A DNA stretch of 64,000 bases from Citrobacter sp. MGH106 (GCF_001037495.1 NZ_KQ089822.1:1054001-1118000); one strand, 5' to 3'; positions 42,006 through 50,930 are shown, counted from the stretch's first letter. Numbers and translations: made by a program. Notes: a model not told the origin generated them from the letters alone.

Positions 42006-42589
42006 TAAACGTCGCGGATACCATCCTGACGCAGTATGCCGACAGCCCGAAACTTAAATCCCTGATTTACTCGCTCAATGAAGCCGTAGGTATAGAAGGT
42101 TTTCTCGATGATTTCTATGACGTGATCTGGAATATCGAGACGGCAGATACCTACGGACTGGACGTGTGGGGGAAGATCGTGGTTGTCGGCAGGCAGCTGA
42201 CGGTAACAGAGAACAAGATTTACTTCGGCTTCAACGAGGCATCGTCAGACCCAGCACTCGTTGATGACCCGCAGCCATTTAATCATGCGCCTTTCTATTC
42301 AGGCGAGCTTTTAACCTCAACCGTAACCCTCACGAATGACGTTTACCGCAAATTGATCATGATGAAGGCTGCGGCCAATATCTCTGATTGCACCATTCCA
42401 AATCTGAATAAGTTGCTGATGTTTATGTTCGGAACAAGTGGTAAATGCTATGTCAGAAATGATGGTGAGATGGTCATGAGTTACGTGTTTGAGTTCCCTC
42501 TGTCAACGGCGGAGTTAGCCATTGTTCAAAGCTCAGGTGCGCTTCCTGCCCCGATTGGGGTAACAGTTAATATCGTTCAGCAGGTATGA
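42002..42589 (+). CDS. DUF2612 baseplate protein
   Basis: 195 aa. ADTILTQYADSPKLKSLIYS, IWNIETADTYGLDVWGKIVV and IYFGFNEASSDPALVDDPQP, typical of DUF2612 (gpI-like) proteins that link wedge and fibres. Overlaps the J-like gene by 4 bp and is followed at once by the fibre gene. Confidence 0.85.
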   Translation: MINVADTILTQYADSPKLKSLIYSLNEAVGIEGFLDDFYDVIWNIETADTYGLDVWGKIVVVGRQLTVTENKIYFGFNEASSDPALVDDPQPFNHAPFYSGELLTSTVTLTNDVYRKLIMMKAAANISDCTIPNLNKLLMFMFGTSGKCYVRNDGEMVMSYVFEFPLSTAELAIVQSSGALPAPIGVTVNIVQQV

Positions 42590-42590
42590 C

Positions 42591-43826
42591 ATGAACTCTT
42601 CTGATATTCCTTCTCGCCAGATTAAAGCATTTGCCATTAACGGTCTCAAAAACGCTATAGCCGTTGATTCAAGCACTACAACAGATAATTCAGGAACAGC
42701 CACCTTTGATAAAGGGTTCCCTCCAATAACAATGCAACCATTAAGTGCAGGAGGTATACCGCCATCAGGGAAAGATATGAATGGCATTTTATATACAATC
42801 ACACTTAAACAGCAATGGGCAGACTCAGGTGGGGCTTATCCATTCAACCAATCATTTTCTACATCGATTGGTGGTTATCCTCAGGGGTCTGTAATTCCTG
42901 CAACAAATATGTCTGGACAATGGCTCAATCTTTTAGATGGTAACGCTACTAATCCAGAAGCAACAGATTCCTCAACAACTGGATGGGTTCCATTAAGTTT
43001 CTATGGCTCAACAAGCATATCAGGACTATCTGGAGTAAGCATTACCCTTACATCACTTCAGGCAGCTAGGGACATACTTGTCCTTGCAGGATCATTAACA
43101 GCCAACATTAATATAATTCTTCCTTCGTGGGTTAAAATATGGAGGGTTATTAATAATTGCTCTGGTAATTTCCAGGTCACACTGAAAACACTTACCGGAA
43201 GTGGAATTCAATGCCCTCAGAAAAAGACGACTCTTATTCGCGGTGATGGTTCAAATATTTTAAGTGACGTATCCATTCAGAGAGGCTGTCAAACATTCAC
43301 CACCAATGGGTCATTTACTGTTCCTGATGGGGTTACCACTATTTACGTCTCTGGTAGCGCAGGAGGTGGTGGCGGTGGAGGTGGGTATTCATCATCTAAT
43401 AGTGGGCAGGGTGGTGGGGCTGGACAGTCAATAATGAAACAGCCTTATCAGGTCAGCCCTGGCGATGTGATTGCGATAACAATAGGATCGACTGGTTCTG
43501 CTGGCGGAGTTGGGGCGGCAGGTGGTCAGGGTGGGAACACAGTAATTGGAGCGCTGGCCACTCTAAATGGAGGTGGAGGAGGTAATCCAGGTGCGGCATC
43601 TGAAGGTGGAAAATCAGCAGGCCTACCAGGAGGGAATGGTGGAATAGCTGGCGAGGATGCAATTGGTTCTGTTCCTGGTTCTGGTGGTTCTTGTCTTATG
43701 GGACCTGGCGGTAGTCGTCGCGCAGCTGCTGGAATCGCTGGAATTAATGGCGGTGGAGGAGCTGGTGGATATGTGAATGCTCCTGGCGGTACGGGTGGGA
43801 CTGGGATTGTCATTATTGAATACTAA
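42591..43826 (+). CDS. Tail fibre with glycine-rich adhesin C-terminus
   Basis: 411 aa. The N-terminal ~140 residues are a baseplate-attachment domain common to enteric prophage fibres (PSRQIKAFAINGLKNAIAVD; FDKGFPPITMQPLSAGGIPP). From about residue 235 a receptor domain has many glycine-rich loops (SAGGGGGGGGYSSSNSGQGG; GGTGGTGIVIIEY), the design of Gp38-type polyglycine-sandwich adhesins that bind outer-membrane proteins. No fibre chaperone follows. AT content rises compared with the baseplate genes. Confidence 0.85.
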   Translation: MNSSDIPSRQIKAFAINGLKNAIAVDSSTTTDNSGTATFDKGFPPITMQPLSAGGIPPSGKDMNGILYTITLKQQWADSGGAYPFNQSFSTSIGGYPQGSVIPATNMSGQWLNLLDGNATNPEATDSSTTGWVPLSFYGSTSISGLSGVSITLTSLQAARDILVLAGSLTANINIILPSWVKIWRVINNCSGNFQVTLKTLTGSGIQCPQKKTTLIRGDGSNILSDVSIQRGCQTFTTNGSFTVPDGVTTIYVSGSAGGGGGGGGYSSSNSGQGGGAGQSIMKQPYQVSPGDVIAITIGSTGSAGGVGAAGGQGGNTVIGALATLNGGGGGNPGAASEGGKSAGLPGGNGGIAGEDAIGSVPGSGGSCLMGPGGSRRAAAGIAGINGGGGAGGYVNAPGGTGGTGIVIIEY

Positions 43827-43836
43827 CTGGTGAACT

Positions 43837-46425
43837 ATGAGTATCTCTGAAACTATTAAAGCGCAAAAATATGCGGCAATCGCAGAAGTATCAGCAGCCG
43901 AATGCGCCATATATGCGAACGTACTAAAAGGTGCACCAAACTATGCAGCAGAGGCTGCCGCCTCTGCCTCTGCTGCTGAACAGTCAGCATCTTCGTCTGC
44001 AGCGAGCTCATCTAATGCACAAGAGTATGCCAGTTCTGCATCCTCTTCGGCTCTTAGTGCCTTTGAATCAGCACAAACAGCTGGAAATGCAGCTGCGGCT
44101 GCTGTAGGGCAGTGCATCCGTGTTCCAACCGGGGAGTTAACAAGTCCATTACCTGTAGCCGCTGACAGGAAACAATCTGCGCTAGTTTTTGATGCTGATG
44201 GAAATTCTTCCATTAAACCCCTCTCTGGATTTGCTTTGCTTGATAGCGATGGAAAAATACCTGCATCTCAAATTCCATCTATTGCGATATCACATATATT
44301 TGTTGTATCAAGAGAATCCGAAATGCTAGCTCTTGATGCTTATACTGGGGATGTGGCGAAAAGGACTGATCTTGGCTTTTCATTAATGTTGAGTCAGACG
44401 CCAGCCAGCACTTTAGGTAACTGGGTAAGACTTAACGATGACGTTTTGGCAGAACTGGCTCAGCCAACTGGCTCAGATCTGATTGGCTCGCCTTACGGAA
44501 CTCTTACTGACGTCGCAGAAGATGTCCAAAGTAAAGTTAATCAGATAGACCTGTCTGGCGCTAAAGGTTTGGCACTGGTCGGCGTGTGTCCAGATGTTTC
44601 TACCTTGAGAACTTTATCCGTTCCGGCAGGCAAAAAGGTAATGTTGCTGGGCTACTATTCGTCAAAGCCAGGAGTTGGTGGAGGGCTTCTTTACGCTTCT
44701 TCTGATACATCATTATCAGATGATGGTGTAAGGGTTTTTGTAACCAATGATGGAACAAGACTGATTAGAGAAACAAATGGCGACCTGTATGCGTCCTGGG
44801 CAGGGGCAATCGGTGACTGGAACGGCACGACAGGAACTGATAATAAGGCAGCAATTGAAAGACTCATTGCTGCGGCAGGAACTTCTTATCGTTGGGTTAT
44901 AGACCTGAATAATGTTGGAGTTAGCTCTGTAGTAATTAATGGAAGGAACGGATGGAAGGGACACATAGAGGGAAGTGTGTTCAATATCTCGGCTAAGCCA
45001 TCTTCATCTGCCGTAGACAGAAGGTCACAAGATGGAGGTGTCTTTCCAACCTTTAAAATAACAAACTCAGATAACTGGAAATTAACTGGTGGTTATATTG
45101 ATAACCGGTATCGAGAGGCTTTCTACATAGAAACATGCAACGGGTTTGTATGGTCCTGTGATGTAAAAGGAAGTGGAATTAACGACAATCTAAATGGAAA
45201 CTATTTAAGATATTGTAGTAATTTTAAAATTGAAAACGCCACAATCTATAAGTCTGGAGCAATTCCCATAACGGGTTATTATTCATGGGTTCAAGCTTTG
45301 TTGTTGTGGGATTGTCATTTTTTCGGTATCACTAACATCATATCCAATGAGAATGCAGGGAATGGCATCTACATCGGTAGTAACGTGACGGATTATTATA
45401 TTGACGGTTTTCAGACGAATAAAAATGCAATGTCTGGGATTCAGTTGGCGTGGTCTAGTTTTGGCACCTTCCCGCAACGAGGTAGCATTTCAAATGGAGT
45501 GATTTCTGGCAACAGAGCTGATGGTATTGATATTAACAACACCATGGCTAGTGGTATCGTTAGGATTGATCTGTCAGTAAATAACATAACGCATAGCAAT
45601 AATGGTTATAACACGGACGGAACAGTTACTGCTGATGGGTCAGGACTAGGAACATTTATAAATGTTTCCCACTGGGGCGTGACAGGATGCAGTGCGACTT
45701 CACCTGCCAGAGCTGGTTTGTTTATTAGTTCTTGCGAAAATTTTCGCGTTGATAATAGCTTTGTTAATAAACAGCAAACTTCAAATAGCGAAAATCACGG
45801 TTTCTATATTGAAAACTCAAACAACTTCGATGTGGATATTGATGTTATTGTAGATTCATCAAATACCGGCATGTACAGCATTAGAACGTATGGGGTAATT
45901 GAAAATGGTACATTCAGAGGTAGATACACAGGCAGAGCAGTCATAGGAACAGATTCTACGTATATAAACTGCAATGCAGAAAATGCAGTTTTTATATCTC
46001 CAACTACCGTTAATGTTCTTTTCCCATTCAGAAAATGCAACATAGTTTGTTCTGGAACAAATGCAGCTGGTATTTATTCATCCGTAAATGGGTGTCGTTT
46101 TGTATCAAATGCTGGGCATGGAGGGGTTGTATATGGCAGTGGAATTTCAATTGATAACTCTGAAATTACAGGAACTGATGCCGGGCTGTGGGTTAATGAC
46201 GGATTTAACAGGATAAGTGCGAGAGGAAACAAAATTTCAGGAGGAACAAGCTCTGGACTTAGGATTAATACAGGAAGCAAGCATATCATTGAAAACAACA
46301 GTCTATCTTCAACAGGTGGAAACAGTGTCATCATAAGTAACGCTACTGCCGTTACCTACATTGGTAATGATGACTCAACAAGCCCAACAAACTTTTCCGG
46401 AACGGCGTTCACTTTGAATAATTAA
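43837..46425 (+). CDS. Tailspike with right-handed beta-helix
   Basis: 862 aa. The N-terminal ~90 residues are helical and Ala/Ser-rich (EAAASASAAEQSASSSAASS), then an adaptor (VFDADGNSSIKPLSGFALLD; IPASQIPSIAISHIFVV), a head-like module (SVPAGKKVMLLGYYSSKPGV) and a region ending DNKAAIERLIAAAG that introduces a pectate-lyase-like parallel beta-helix (repeated short N-N-G-I rungs, e.g. NENAGNGIYIGSNVTDYYID). Such spikes bind and often cleave O-antigen or capsule. Strongly AT-rich, suggesting recent exchange. Followed by inverted repeats and the polymerase cassette. Confidence 0.85.
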   Translation: MSISETIKAQKYAAIAEVSAAECAIYANVLKGAPNYAAEAAASASAAEQSASSSAASSSNAQEYASSASSSALSAFESAQTAGNAAAAAVGQCIRVPTGELTSPLPVAADRKQSALVFDADGNSSIKPLSGFALLDSDGKIPASQIPSIAISHIFVVSRESEMLALDAYTGDVAKRTDLGFSLMLSQTPASTLGNWVRLNDDVLAELAQPTGSDLIGSPYGTLTDVAEDVQSKVNQIDLSGAKGLALVGVCPDVSTLRTLSVPAGKKVMLLGYYSSKPGVGGGLLYASSDTSLSDDGVRVFVTNDGTRLIRETNGDLYASWAGAIGDWNGTTGTDNKAAIERLIAAAGTSYRWVIDLNNVGVSSVVINGRNGWKGHIEGSVFNISAKPSSSAVDRRSQDGGVFPTFKITNSDNWKLTGGYIDNRYREAFYIETCNGFVWSCDVKGSGINDNLNGNYLRYCSNFKIENATIYKSGAIPITGYYSWVQALLLWDCHFFGITNIISNENAGNGIYIGSNVTDYYIDGFQTNKNAMSGIQLAWSSFGTFPQRGSISNGVISGNRADGIDINNTMASGIVRIDLSVNNITHSNNGYNTDGTVTADGSGLGTFINVSHWGVTGCSATSPARAGLFISSCENFRVDNSFVNKQQTSNSENHGFYIENSNNFDVDIDVIVDSSNTGMYSIRTYGVIENGTFRGRYTGRAVIGTDSTYINCNAENAVFISPTTVNVLFPFRKCNIVCSGTNAAGIYSSVNGCRFVSNAGHGGVVYGSGISIDNSEITGTDAGLWVNDGFNRISARGNKISGGTSSGLRINTGSKHIIENNSLSSTGGNSVIISNATAVTYIGNDDSTSPTNFSGTAFTLNN

Positions 46426-46443
46426 TCACCCACTAGGCAAAGC

Positions 46444-46485
46444 CGCGCCATTGTATATGCAATGGATCACCACCACAATGGCGCG
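46444..46485. repeat. Perfect 11-bp inverted repeat between convergent genes
   Basis: CGCGCCATTGT (46444-46454) and ACAATGGCGCG (46475-46485), with an extra CAATGG in the loop that can pair with CCATTG instead. No T-run follows in either direction. It lies between the ends of the tailspike and polymerase genes and may be a bidirectional transcription stop or mRNA-end stabiliser. Confidence 0.55.
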
Positions 46486-46494
46486 CATAACCAA

Positions 46495-47733
46495 TCATCT
46501 TTCAGTAAATGACTTTCTCCTGCCACGAGACACAAACGCCACAATATTAATTAAAATATATAAAGAAAACGCAATAAATAGATGTTCGGGCAACAAGTAA
46601 CCCATGCTGACTGGTATTATTCCGACGCCGCAAGAAAAAATAAATGGGATAAAAACATAAATGTTATTGTCTTTTAATAACATGTTGTGGAAGTATTTTG
46701 CAATTACTCCTTTAACGGCTCCAGAAATAGCAAGGTAAAGTGGTGTATATAACCCAAAGTCAGCATAGTATTCCCCATAGCCAAATGCAGGGGCGCCCTG
46801 GTTCCTGTAGAATTCTATCGGATATAGTACCTTTGCTATGTAAAGATAGCCAAAATCTTCTGGTTTTGACGGTAGCAATGCACGTGGAATTCTTGAGTAG
46901 ATCTCAGATTCTAACATAAGCCTACCGTACTCAAAACTCCAGTCTTTAGTCATCAAAAGAACTGCGTTTCTTGTGTAATCTGAATAATAAGCCATATTAA
47001 TAAACACATTATTGTTGTTATCATAAGTGTAAATGAAAAATAGTGAAACAAGCGCAGCAAGAAACCCACACGCAATCAAAAGATATTTGATTTTTATTTC
47101 TTTCCTCAATACATAAGACTGAAACATCAAGTATGATACAAATGCTATAATTAATGGACCTTTATTTCCGTGTATCAGTATGAGTAAAACATTCGATATA
47201 ATAATTATTGATGAGTATAATGTTTTTTTGTTTAATAAGTAAAATGAAAAGAGTAGAGCTATCTGAGACAAAACAATTGATGTGTAAAAATATACACCAT
47301 ACCCAGTTCGTGTTTGTTCATAAATTCTCCTAGGCTGAAGCAATAGATCTTTAAATTCCAAAATAACTGGCAAGTAAAACACAATAGACATAATTGTAAA
47401 CAGGAACGCAAAAAAAGAATACCTTCCAATTTTTATGTTAACTACGCAATCTTTTTTATATGGTGGTATTTTTATGTCTTGACTATAAAGGTAAAATACA
47501 GTAAAGAATAATATGCTTATCAGATAGCATGTATAGAAGAATATATATCCCACTGTGTTTATCGAGTCTTTTGTTATTGATAAATACACAATCTCAAAAA
47601 CATATAATATTGGAAATGTAATAAGCAAGTATGGTGTCATTATGTTTATTACTTTCCTTTCCTTCCTTAAACACAGGAAGTATATAAAAATAACAAATAA
47701 AATAGACATAGCAACAAATGTGAATGCCACCAT
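46495..47733 (-). CDS. Wzy-like O-antigen polymerase (serotype-conversion candidate)
   Basis: 412-aa polytopic membrane protein with about ten to twelve hydrophobic helices and a long hydrophilic periplasmic loop at about residues 235-325 (TYDNNNNVFINMAYYSDYTR; IPRALLPSKPEDFGYLYIAK), with GYGEYYADFGLYTPLY before the last helices. This is the architecture and motif of oligosaccharide repeat unit polymerases. AT-rich and rich in ATA/AAT codons, unlike phage core genes. It lies on the minus strand where P22-type phages keep gtr genes, and its start overlaps the stop of the upstream membrane gene (TAATG). It likely polymerises host O-units with a new linkage; substrate unknown. No gene name assigned because Wzy sequences are not comparable across serotypes. 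Confidence 0.78.
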   Translation of the reverse strand: MVAFTFVAMSILFVIFIYFLCLRKERKVINIMTPYLLITFPILYVFEIVYLSITKDSINTVGYIFFYTCYLISILFFTVFYLYSQDIKIPPYKKDCVVNIKIGRYSFFAFLFTIMSIVFYLPVILEFKDLLLQPRRIYEQTRTGYGVYFYTSIVLSQIALLFSFYLLNKKTLYSSIIIISNVLLILIHGNKGPLIIAFVSYLMFQSYVLRKEIKIKYLLIACGFLAALVSLFFIYTYDNNNNVFINMAYYSDYTRNAVLLMTKDWSFEYGRLMLESEIYSRIPRALLPSKPEDFGYLYIAKVLYPIEFYRNQGAPAFGYGEYYADFGLYTPLYLAISGAVKGVIAKYFHNMLLKDNNIYVFIPFIFSCGVGIIPVSMGYLLPEHLFIAFSLYILINIVAFVSRGRRKSFTER

Positions 47734-48137
47734 TAAAAAAACACTCCAAGTATTAACAATACAAAAATAAATATACTTATGAGTATTAATTTTGATGTGC
47801 TTAACTTACGAGCTAAATACACGGCATCTGGCATTTCACTGTTGAAATCTTTCACAATACAATATCCCTTTATGATAACTACAGAAGTTGCACATATTAC
47901 AGTTAACCAATTTATTGTAAAATATAGATACAATTGATTCAAGGGCAATCTTACTGAAATAAATGCATAAAAATTTTCCGCATACAATTTTATTGAATGA
48001 TCAGCAAAAGTATAAATCACTGGTATCGGTAAGGTGAAGATCTTTATAAAAAGCGAACTATAGTGACAAATTTCCATATAAACAATGACATATGCGAAAA
48101 AAGATAGCATTACGCCATCAACAATACGCGATCCCAT
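47733..48137 (-). CDS. Small polytopic membrane protein, candidate polymerase inhibitor
   Basis: 134 aa if started at ATG 48137 (MGSRIVDGVMLSFFAYVIVY); an ATG at 48110 is another option. Three to four transmembrane helices; the last is SKLILISIFIFVLLILGVFF at the C-terminus. It is the first gene of a two-gene cassette and its stop overlaps the polymerase ATG, so both are translated together. Phages D3 and epsilon15 pair a new Wzy with a small inhibitor of the host Wzy (Iap); the same role here is inference from pairing, size and topology. Reading upstream to 48203 runs into the int terminator hairpin and is rejected. Confidence 0.65.
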   Translation of the reverse strand: MGSRIVDGVMLSFFAYVIVYMEICHYSSLFIKIFTLPIPVIYTFADHSIKLYAENFYAFISVRLPLNQLYLYFTINWLTVICATSVVIIKGYCIVKDFNSEMPDAVYLARKLSTSKLILISIFIFVLLILGVFF

Positions 48138-48147
48138 AAGATGATTA

Positions 48148-48212
48148 GTGTCCGGTGTTTTGAGACAAAAACGGGACACACAAAGCTTTGCATCGGTTTG
48201 CAAGGCTTTGTG
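48148..48212 (-). terminator. Two adjacent hairpins downstream of int
   Basis: Hairpin one pairs CACAAAGC..TTGCA with TGCAAAGCTTTGTG (48179-48212). Hairpin two pairs GTGTCC.GT.TTTTG with CAAAAC.GGACAC (48148-48179). On the minus strand they follow the int stop by ~10 bp and include a T5 run. They probably end the int message before the membrane cassette. Confidence 0.55.
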
Positions 48213-48220
48213 CTGCTTCC

Positions 48221-49390
48221 CTATGACACCTTCTCATCAAGCCAGTCAGCCCACCACTGCATCATCTCGCGGCGCGTGTCGAGATAGGCGGCATGGTTAT
48301 AAACAGATCTGGTACCACCGCTGACGTGGGCCAGCTGCATTTCTATAGCATCACTGTTCCAGTGCTTTTCATTCAGAACTGTACTGAACTGGTGCCTGAA
48401 CCCGTGACCGCTTGTCTGTCCTTCATAGCCAATGCTACGAATTACGCCAAGAACAGCGTTCTCGCTGATTGGCTTCTTCCTGTCGTTTCTGCCGGGGAAG
48501 CAAAGCGAATACTGACCGGTTATATGCTGCAATACTTTGAATAGCTCAACGACCTGATCTGACATAGGAACGATGTGGAGCTTTCTTCCTTTCATTACCG
48601 ATGGATCGATGCTGATTATCCTGTTCTCGTAATCTATTCCTGACCATACCAGCGATCTCATCTCGACGGTTCGCATGGCTGTATAGTGCAATACCTGCGC
48701 GGCAATCTTCATTACTATCCAACCACCGTACGCATTAATAGACCGCTGGAATTCATGTATACGATGCATAGGAAGGAAAGGGTAGTTGTTCTTGCGATAT
48801 CCTTTCATGGCCCCAGAAAGGTCTGGGGATGGATTGTATTTTGCTCTTCCGGTTACGATCGCATAACTGAAAACCTCACCGCATCTTCGCCTCGCTTTAT
48901 CAGCGCGTTCCATTGCGCCCCTGTCCTCGAACAGCCTGATGACCTTCAACAGAATCATTGGCTCGACTTCCTCCATGCGTAAATGGCCGATGATCGGAAG
49001 TATGTCATCCGTGAACATACTCATCATCTCGTCAGCATATCCTTTCGACCACACCTTTGATTTGTGAGCATGCCATTCGTGGAAAATGTCACCGAACGAA
49101 TCAGCTACAGCCTCTTTCTCTTTCTTCTTTATAGCCTGCTTCTGCTCGGCAGGGTCAACCCCGTTAAGCAGCTTCATTTTTGCTTCAGACTGTTTTGCCC
49201 TGGCTTCAGTGAGGGTGATCTCCTGATAAGGGCCGATTACCAGCGTCTTTTCTTTTCCGTCGAACCGGTACCGCATACGCCAGACCTTTTTACCAGACGG
49301 CGGCACGAACAAAAACAGGCCGCCGGAGTCAGCAAGACGGTACGACTTGTCGGTGGGTTTGGCGGCGTCGATCTGCTTAACGGTAAGCAT
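48221..49390 (-). CDS. int: Tyrosine integrase, IntS-like
   Basis: 389 aa. MLTVKQIDAAKPTDKSYRLA, then LADSGGLFLFVPPSGKKVWR and IGPYQEITLTEARAK match the N-terminal arm-binding domain of the P4/IntS class. The catalytic domain has an arginine in YTAMRTVEMRSLVW, HGFRHQFST (H-x-x-R) and the nucleophile tyrosine in SVYNHAAYLDTR. It recombines attP with the argW 3' end. Its start lies ~165 bp from the attachment core, with arm-type repeats between. Confidence 0.94.
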   Translation of the reverse strand: MLTVKQIDAAKPTDKSYRLADSGGLFLFVPPSGKKVWRMRYRFDGKEKTLVIGPYQEITLTEARAKQSEAKMKLLNGVDPAEQKQAIKKKEKEAVADSFGDIFHEWHAHKSKVWSKGYADEMMSMFTDDILPIIGHLRMEEVEPMILLKVIRLFEDRGAMERADKARRRCGEVFSYAIVTGRAKYNPSPDLSGAMKGYRKNNYPFLPMHRIHEFQRSINAYGGWIVMKIAAQVLHYTAMRTVEMRSLVWSGIDYENRIISIDPSVMKGRKLHIVPMSDQVVELFKVLQHITGQYSLCFPGRNDRKKPISENAVLGVIRSIGYEGQTSGHGFRHQFSTVLNEKHWNSDAIEMQLAHVSGGTRSVYNHAAYLDTRREMMQWWADWLDEKVS

Positions 49391-49442
49391 GCGGGCATAA
49401 TTCCGTGGTCATTTTCCAGTGTGCCCACAATATGCCCGCAAA
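49391..49442. repeat. Integrase arm-type repeats, right end
   Basis: TGTGCCCAC plus TATGCCCGCAAA (49420-49442) in the same orientation as at 2101, and an inverted GCGGGCAT (49391-49398) overlapping the start of int. Int binding here could also autoregulate int. Confidence 0.6.
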
Positions 49443-49554
49443 ATAATGTGGTAGTCAATTCCGGTTCGTTCTGGTCGGTTGTGTATGTATTGTTTGTATG
49501 ATGTGGGTTTTGGTCGATTTCGTTCGTGAGGGTGGAGGCTGGTTCTGGTCGAAG

Positions 49555-49569
49555 TGGTGTCCCCTGCAG
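49555..49569. repeat. Right attachment core (3' end of argW)
   Basis: TGGTGTCCCCTGCAG, identical to 2026-2040. It is the tRNA 3' end, so the complete tRNA is kept after integration. Confidence 0.92.
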
Positions 49570-49629
49570 GAATCGAACCTGCAACTAGCCCTTAGGAGGG
49601 GCTCGTTATATCCATTTAACTAAGGGGAC
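49555..49629 (-). tRNA. argW: tRNA-Arg (anticodon CCU), argW
   Basis: 75 nt with encoded CCA. Acceptor GTCCCCT/AGGGGAC, anticodon loop CTCCTAA giving CCT, T-arm GCAGG-TTCGATT-CCTGC. It reads the rare AGG codon. Its position beside yfdC and next to a CPS-53-type integrase identifies argW. The prophage sits at its 3' side and restores the full gene. Confidence 0.95.
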
Positions 49630-49703
49630 GAAGCGGCACGAGTATAGCGTTTTTTACTTCCAACGGTAAGTCTCAGGCCGCCCGACTGCTCAAACAGTCG
49701 CCA

Positions 49704-50645
49704 TTAAGACTGTTTTTTCTGGTTTTTCTGTTGTTGCTCTCGCTGTTTGGCCTGCATTCGGGCCTCTTCCTTTCGCTTATTGCTCATGTCATTGCGAATC
49801 TGTGCGTGGCTCATTAGTGCGAAGATAAATGTCCCGCCACAGATATTTCCGGCAAGCGTCGGTAAGGCGAAGGGCCAGACGAAGTCTCCCCAGTGCAGCG
49901 TACCGTTAAAGACCAGATAAAGGATTTCAACTGAGCCAACGACGATGTGCGTGGTATCACCCAGTGCAATAAGCCAGGTCATCAGGATAATGACCACAAT
50001 CTTTGCCGCTCCTGCTGCGGGGAACATCCAGACCATCGTTGCAATTAGCCAGCCGGAAATAATTGCGTTAGCAAACATCTCTCCGGGGCTGTTTTTCATC
50101 ACATCCATACCAATTTTGACGAAAGCATCGCGGGTGGTTTCATCAAAAATTGGCATATATTCAAACGCCCACGCCGCAATCCCTGTGCCGAGAATATTAC
50201 CTAGTAGCACTACGCTCCACAGGCGCATCAACAGGCCAAAATTACCGATGGTGGGATTTTGCATTACCGGTAATACGGCAGTAACGGTATTCTCGGTAAA
50301 GAGCTGCTGGCGAGCCATAATTACGATGATAAACCCGAAGGTATAGCCCAGGTTCTCCAGTAAAAATCCACCGGGAACGCCCTCAAGCTGTACGTGAAAA
50401 ATACCCTTTGCCAGTAATGAGGCGCCCATCGACAACCCGGCCGCAATAGCTGACCACAGCAGCGCCATCGCGTCACGTTCCATCTCTTTTTCTCCGTCCT
50501 GGCGGATATGCTCGTGAATTGCCATTGCGCGGGAGGGAAGTCGATCCTCATCGAGTTCGATTTTCTTACCACTCATTTTTTCTTCGCTTTCAACTTCGAG
50601 TTCGTCACTGTGTCGATCGATTTTTTCTTTTTCGATGTCATTCAT
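49704..50645 (-). CDS. yfdC: YfdC, FNT-family inner-membrane transporter
   Basis: 313 aa. Acidic N-terminus (MNDIEKEKIDRHSDELEVES), then the formate/nitrite-transporter-type membrane region (SAIAAGLSMGASLLAKGIF; WGDFVWPFALPTLAGNICGG). Nearly identical to E. coli YfdC as I recall it. The ATG at 50645 is chosen because the E. coli protein starts there; an upstream start at 50666 is less likely. Substrate unknown. Confidence 0.93.
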   Translation of the reverse strand: MNDIEKEKIDRHSDELEVESEEKMSGKKIELDEDRLPSRAMAIHEHIRQDGEKEMERDAMALLWSAIAAGLSMGASLLAKGIFHVQLEGVPGGFLLENLGYTFGFIIVIMARQQLFTENTVTAVLPVMQNPTIGNFGLLMRLWSVVLLGNILGTGIAAWAFEYMPIFDETTRDAFVKIGMDVMKNSPGEMFANAIISGWLIATMVWMFPAAGAAKIVVIILMTWLIALGDTTHIVVGSVEILYLVFNGTLHWGDFVWPFALPTLAGNICGGTFIFALMSHAQIRNDMSNKRKEEARMQAKQREQQQKNQKKQS

Positions 50646-50930
50646 ACCAGGATCCTGAAAAAGCACGTATAGCTAAAGCGTAGCGGTTTTATCCTGTTAT
50701 TCGCGGGAGAAAATCTGAAATCGCAAAAATGGTAACGTTTGTTTTTATCGGGTTCGATAGAATAGAAGGCCCGGTGTCTGTGTTACCAGGCTATGATCAA
50801 ATCAGTAAGATAGGGTATATAGACATCGTTTGACGTGCTGTTACAATCGCTCACATCTATACAGGCGGATACGTTATCGTTCCGTCACGGATGGCAATCA
50901 GCGATAGCCATAATATACAGGGAGACACTT

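Larger units (their letters stand above)
2041..49569. mobile_element. Temperate prophage, contractile-tailed, integrated at argW
   Basis: About 47.5 kb bounded by a 15-bp direct repeat that is the 3' end of the tRNA-Arg gene. It contains integrase and excisionase at opposite ends, N, cI, cro, cII, replication, Q, lysis, packaging, head, sheath/tube/baseplate, fibre and tailspike genes in canonical order. No essential module looks disrupted; the only broken reading frame I see is a small one at 22363. The regulatory and lysis parts resemble lambda and P22, while the tail resembles minimal contractile systems with DUF3383 sheaths, so the element is a mosaic. It is likely still inducible, which is inference. 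Confidence 0.95.

Noticed and set aside
43526-43813. Proline-rich minus-strand frame opposite the glycine-rich fibre
   Set aside because: The direct antisense of GGT/GGA glycine codons; not a gene.
48138-48203. Upstream extension of the small membrane protein
   Set aside because: It starts inside the hairpin that follows int and encodes a non-membrane, cysteine-rich segment unlike the rest.
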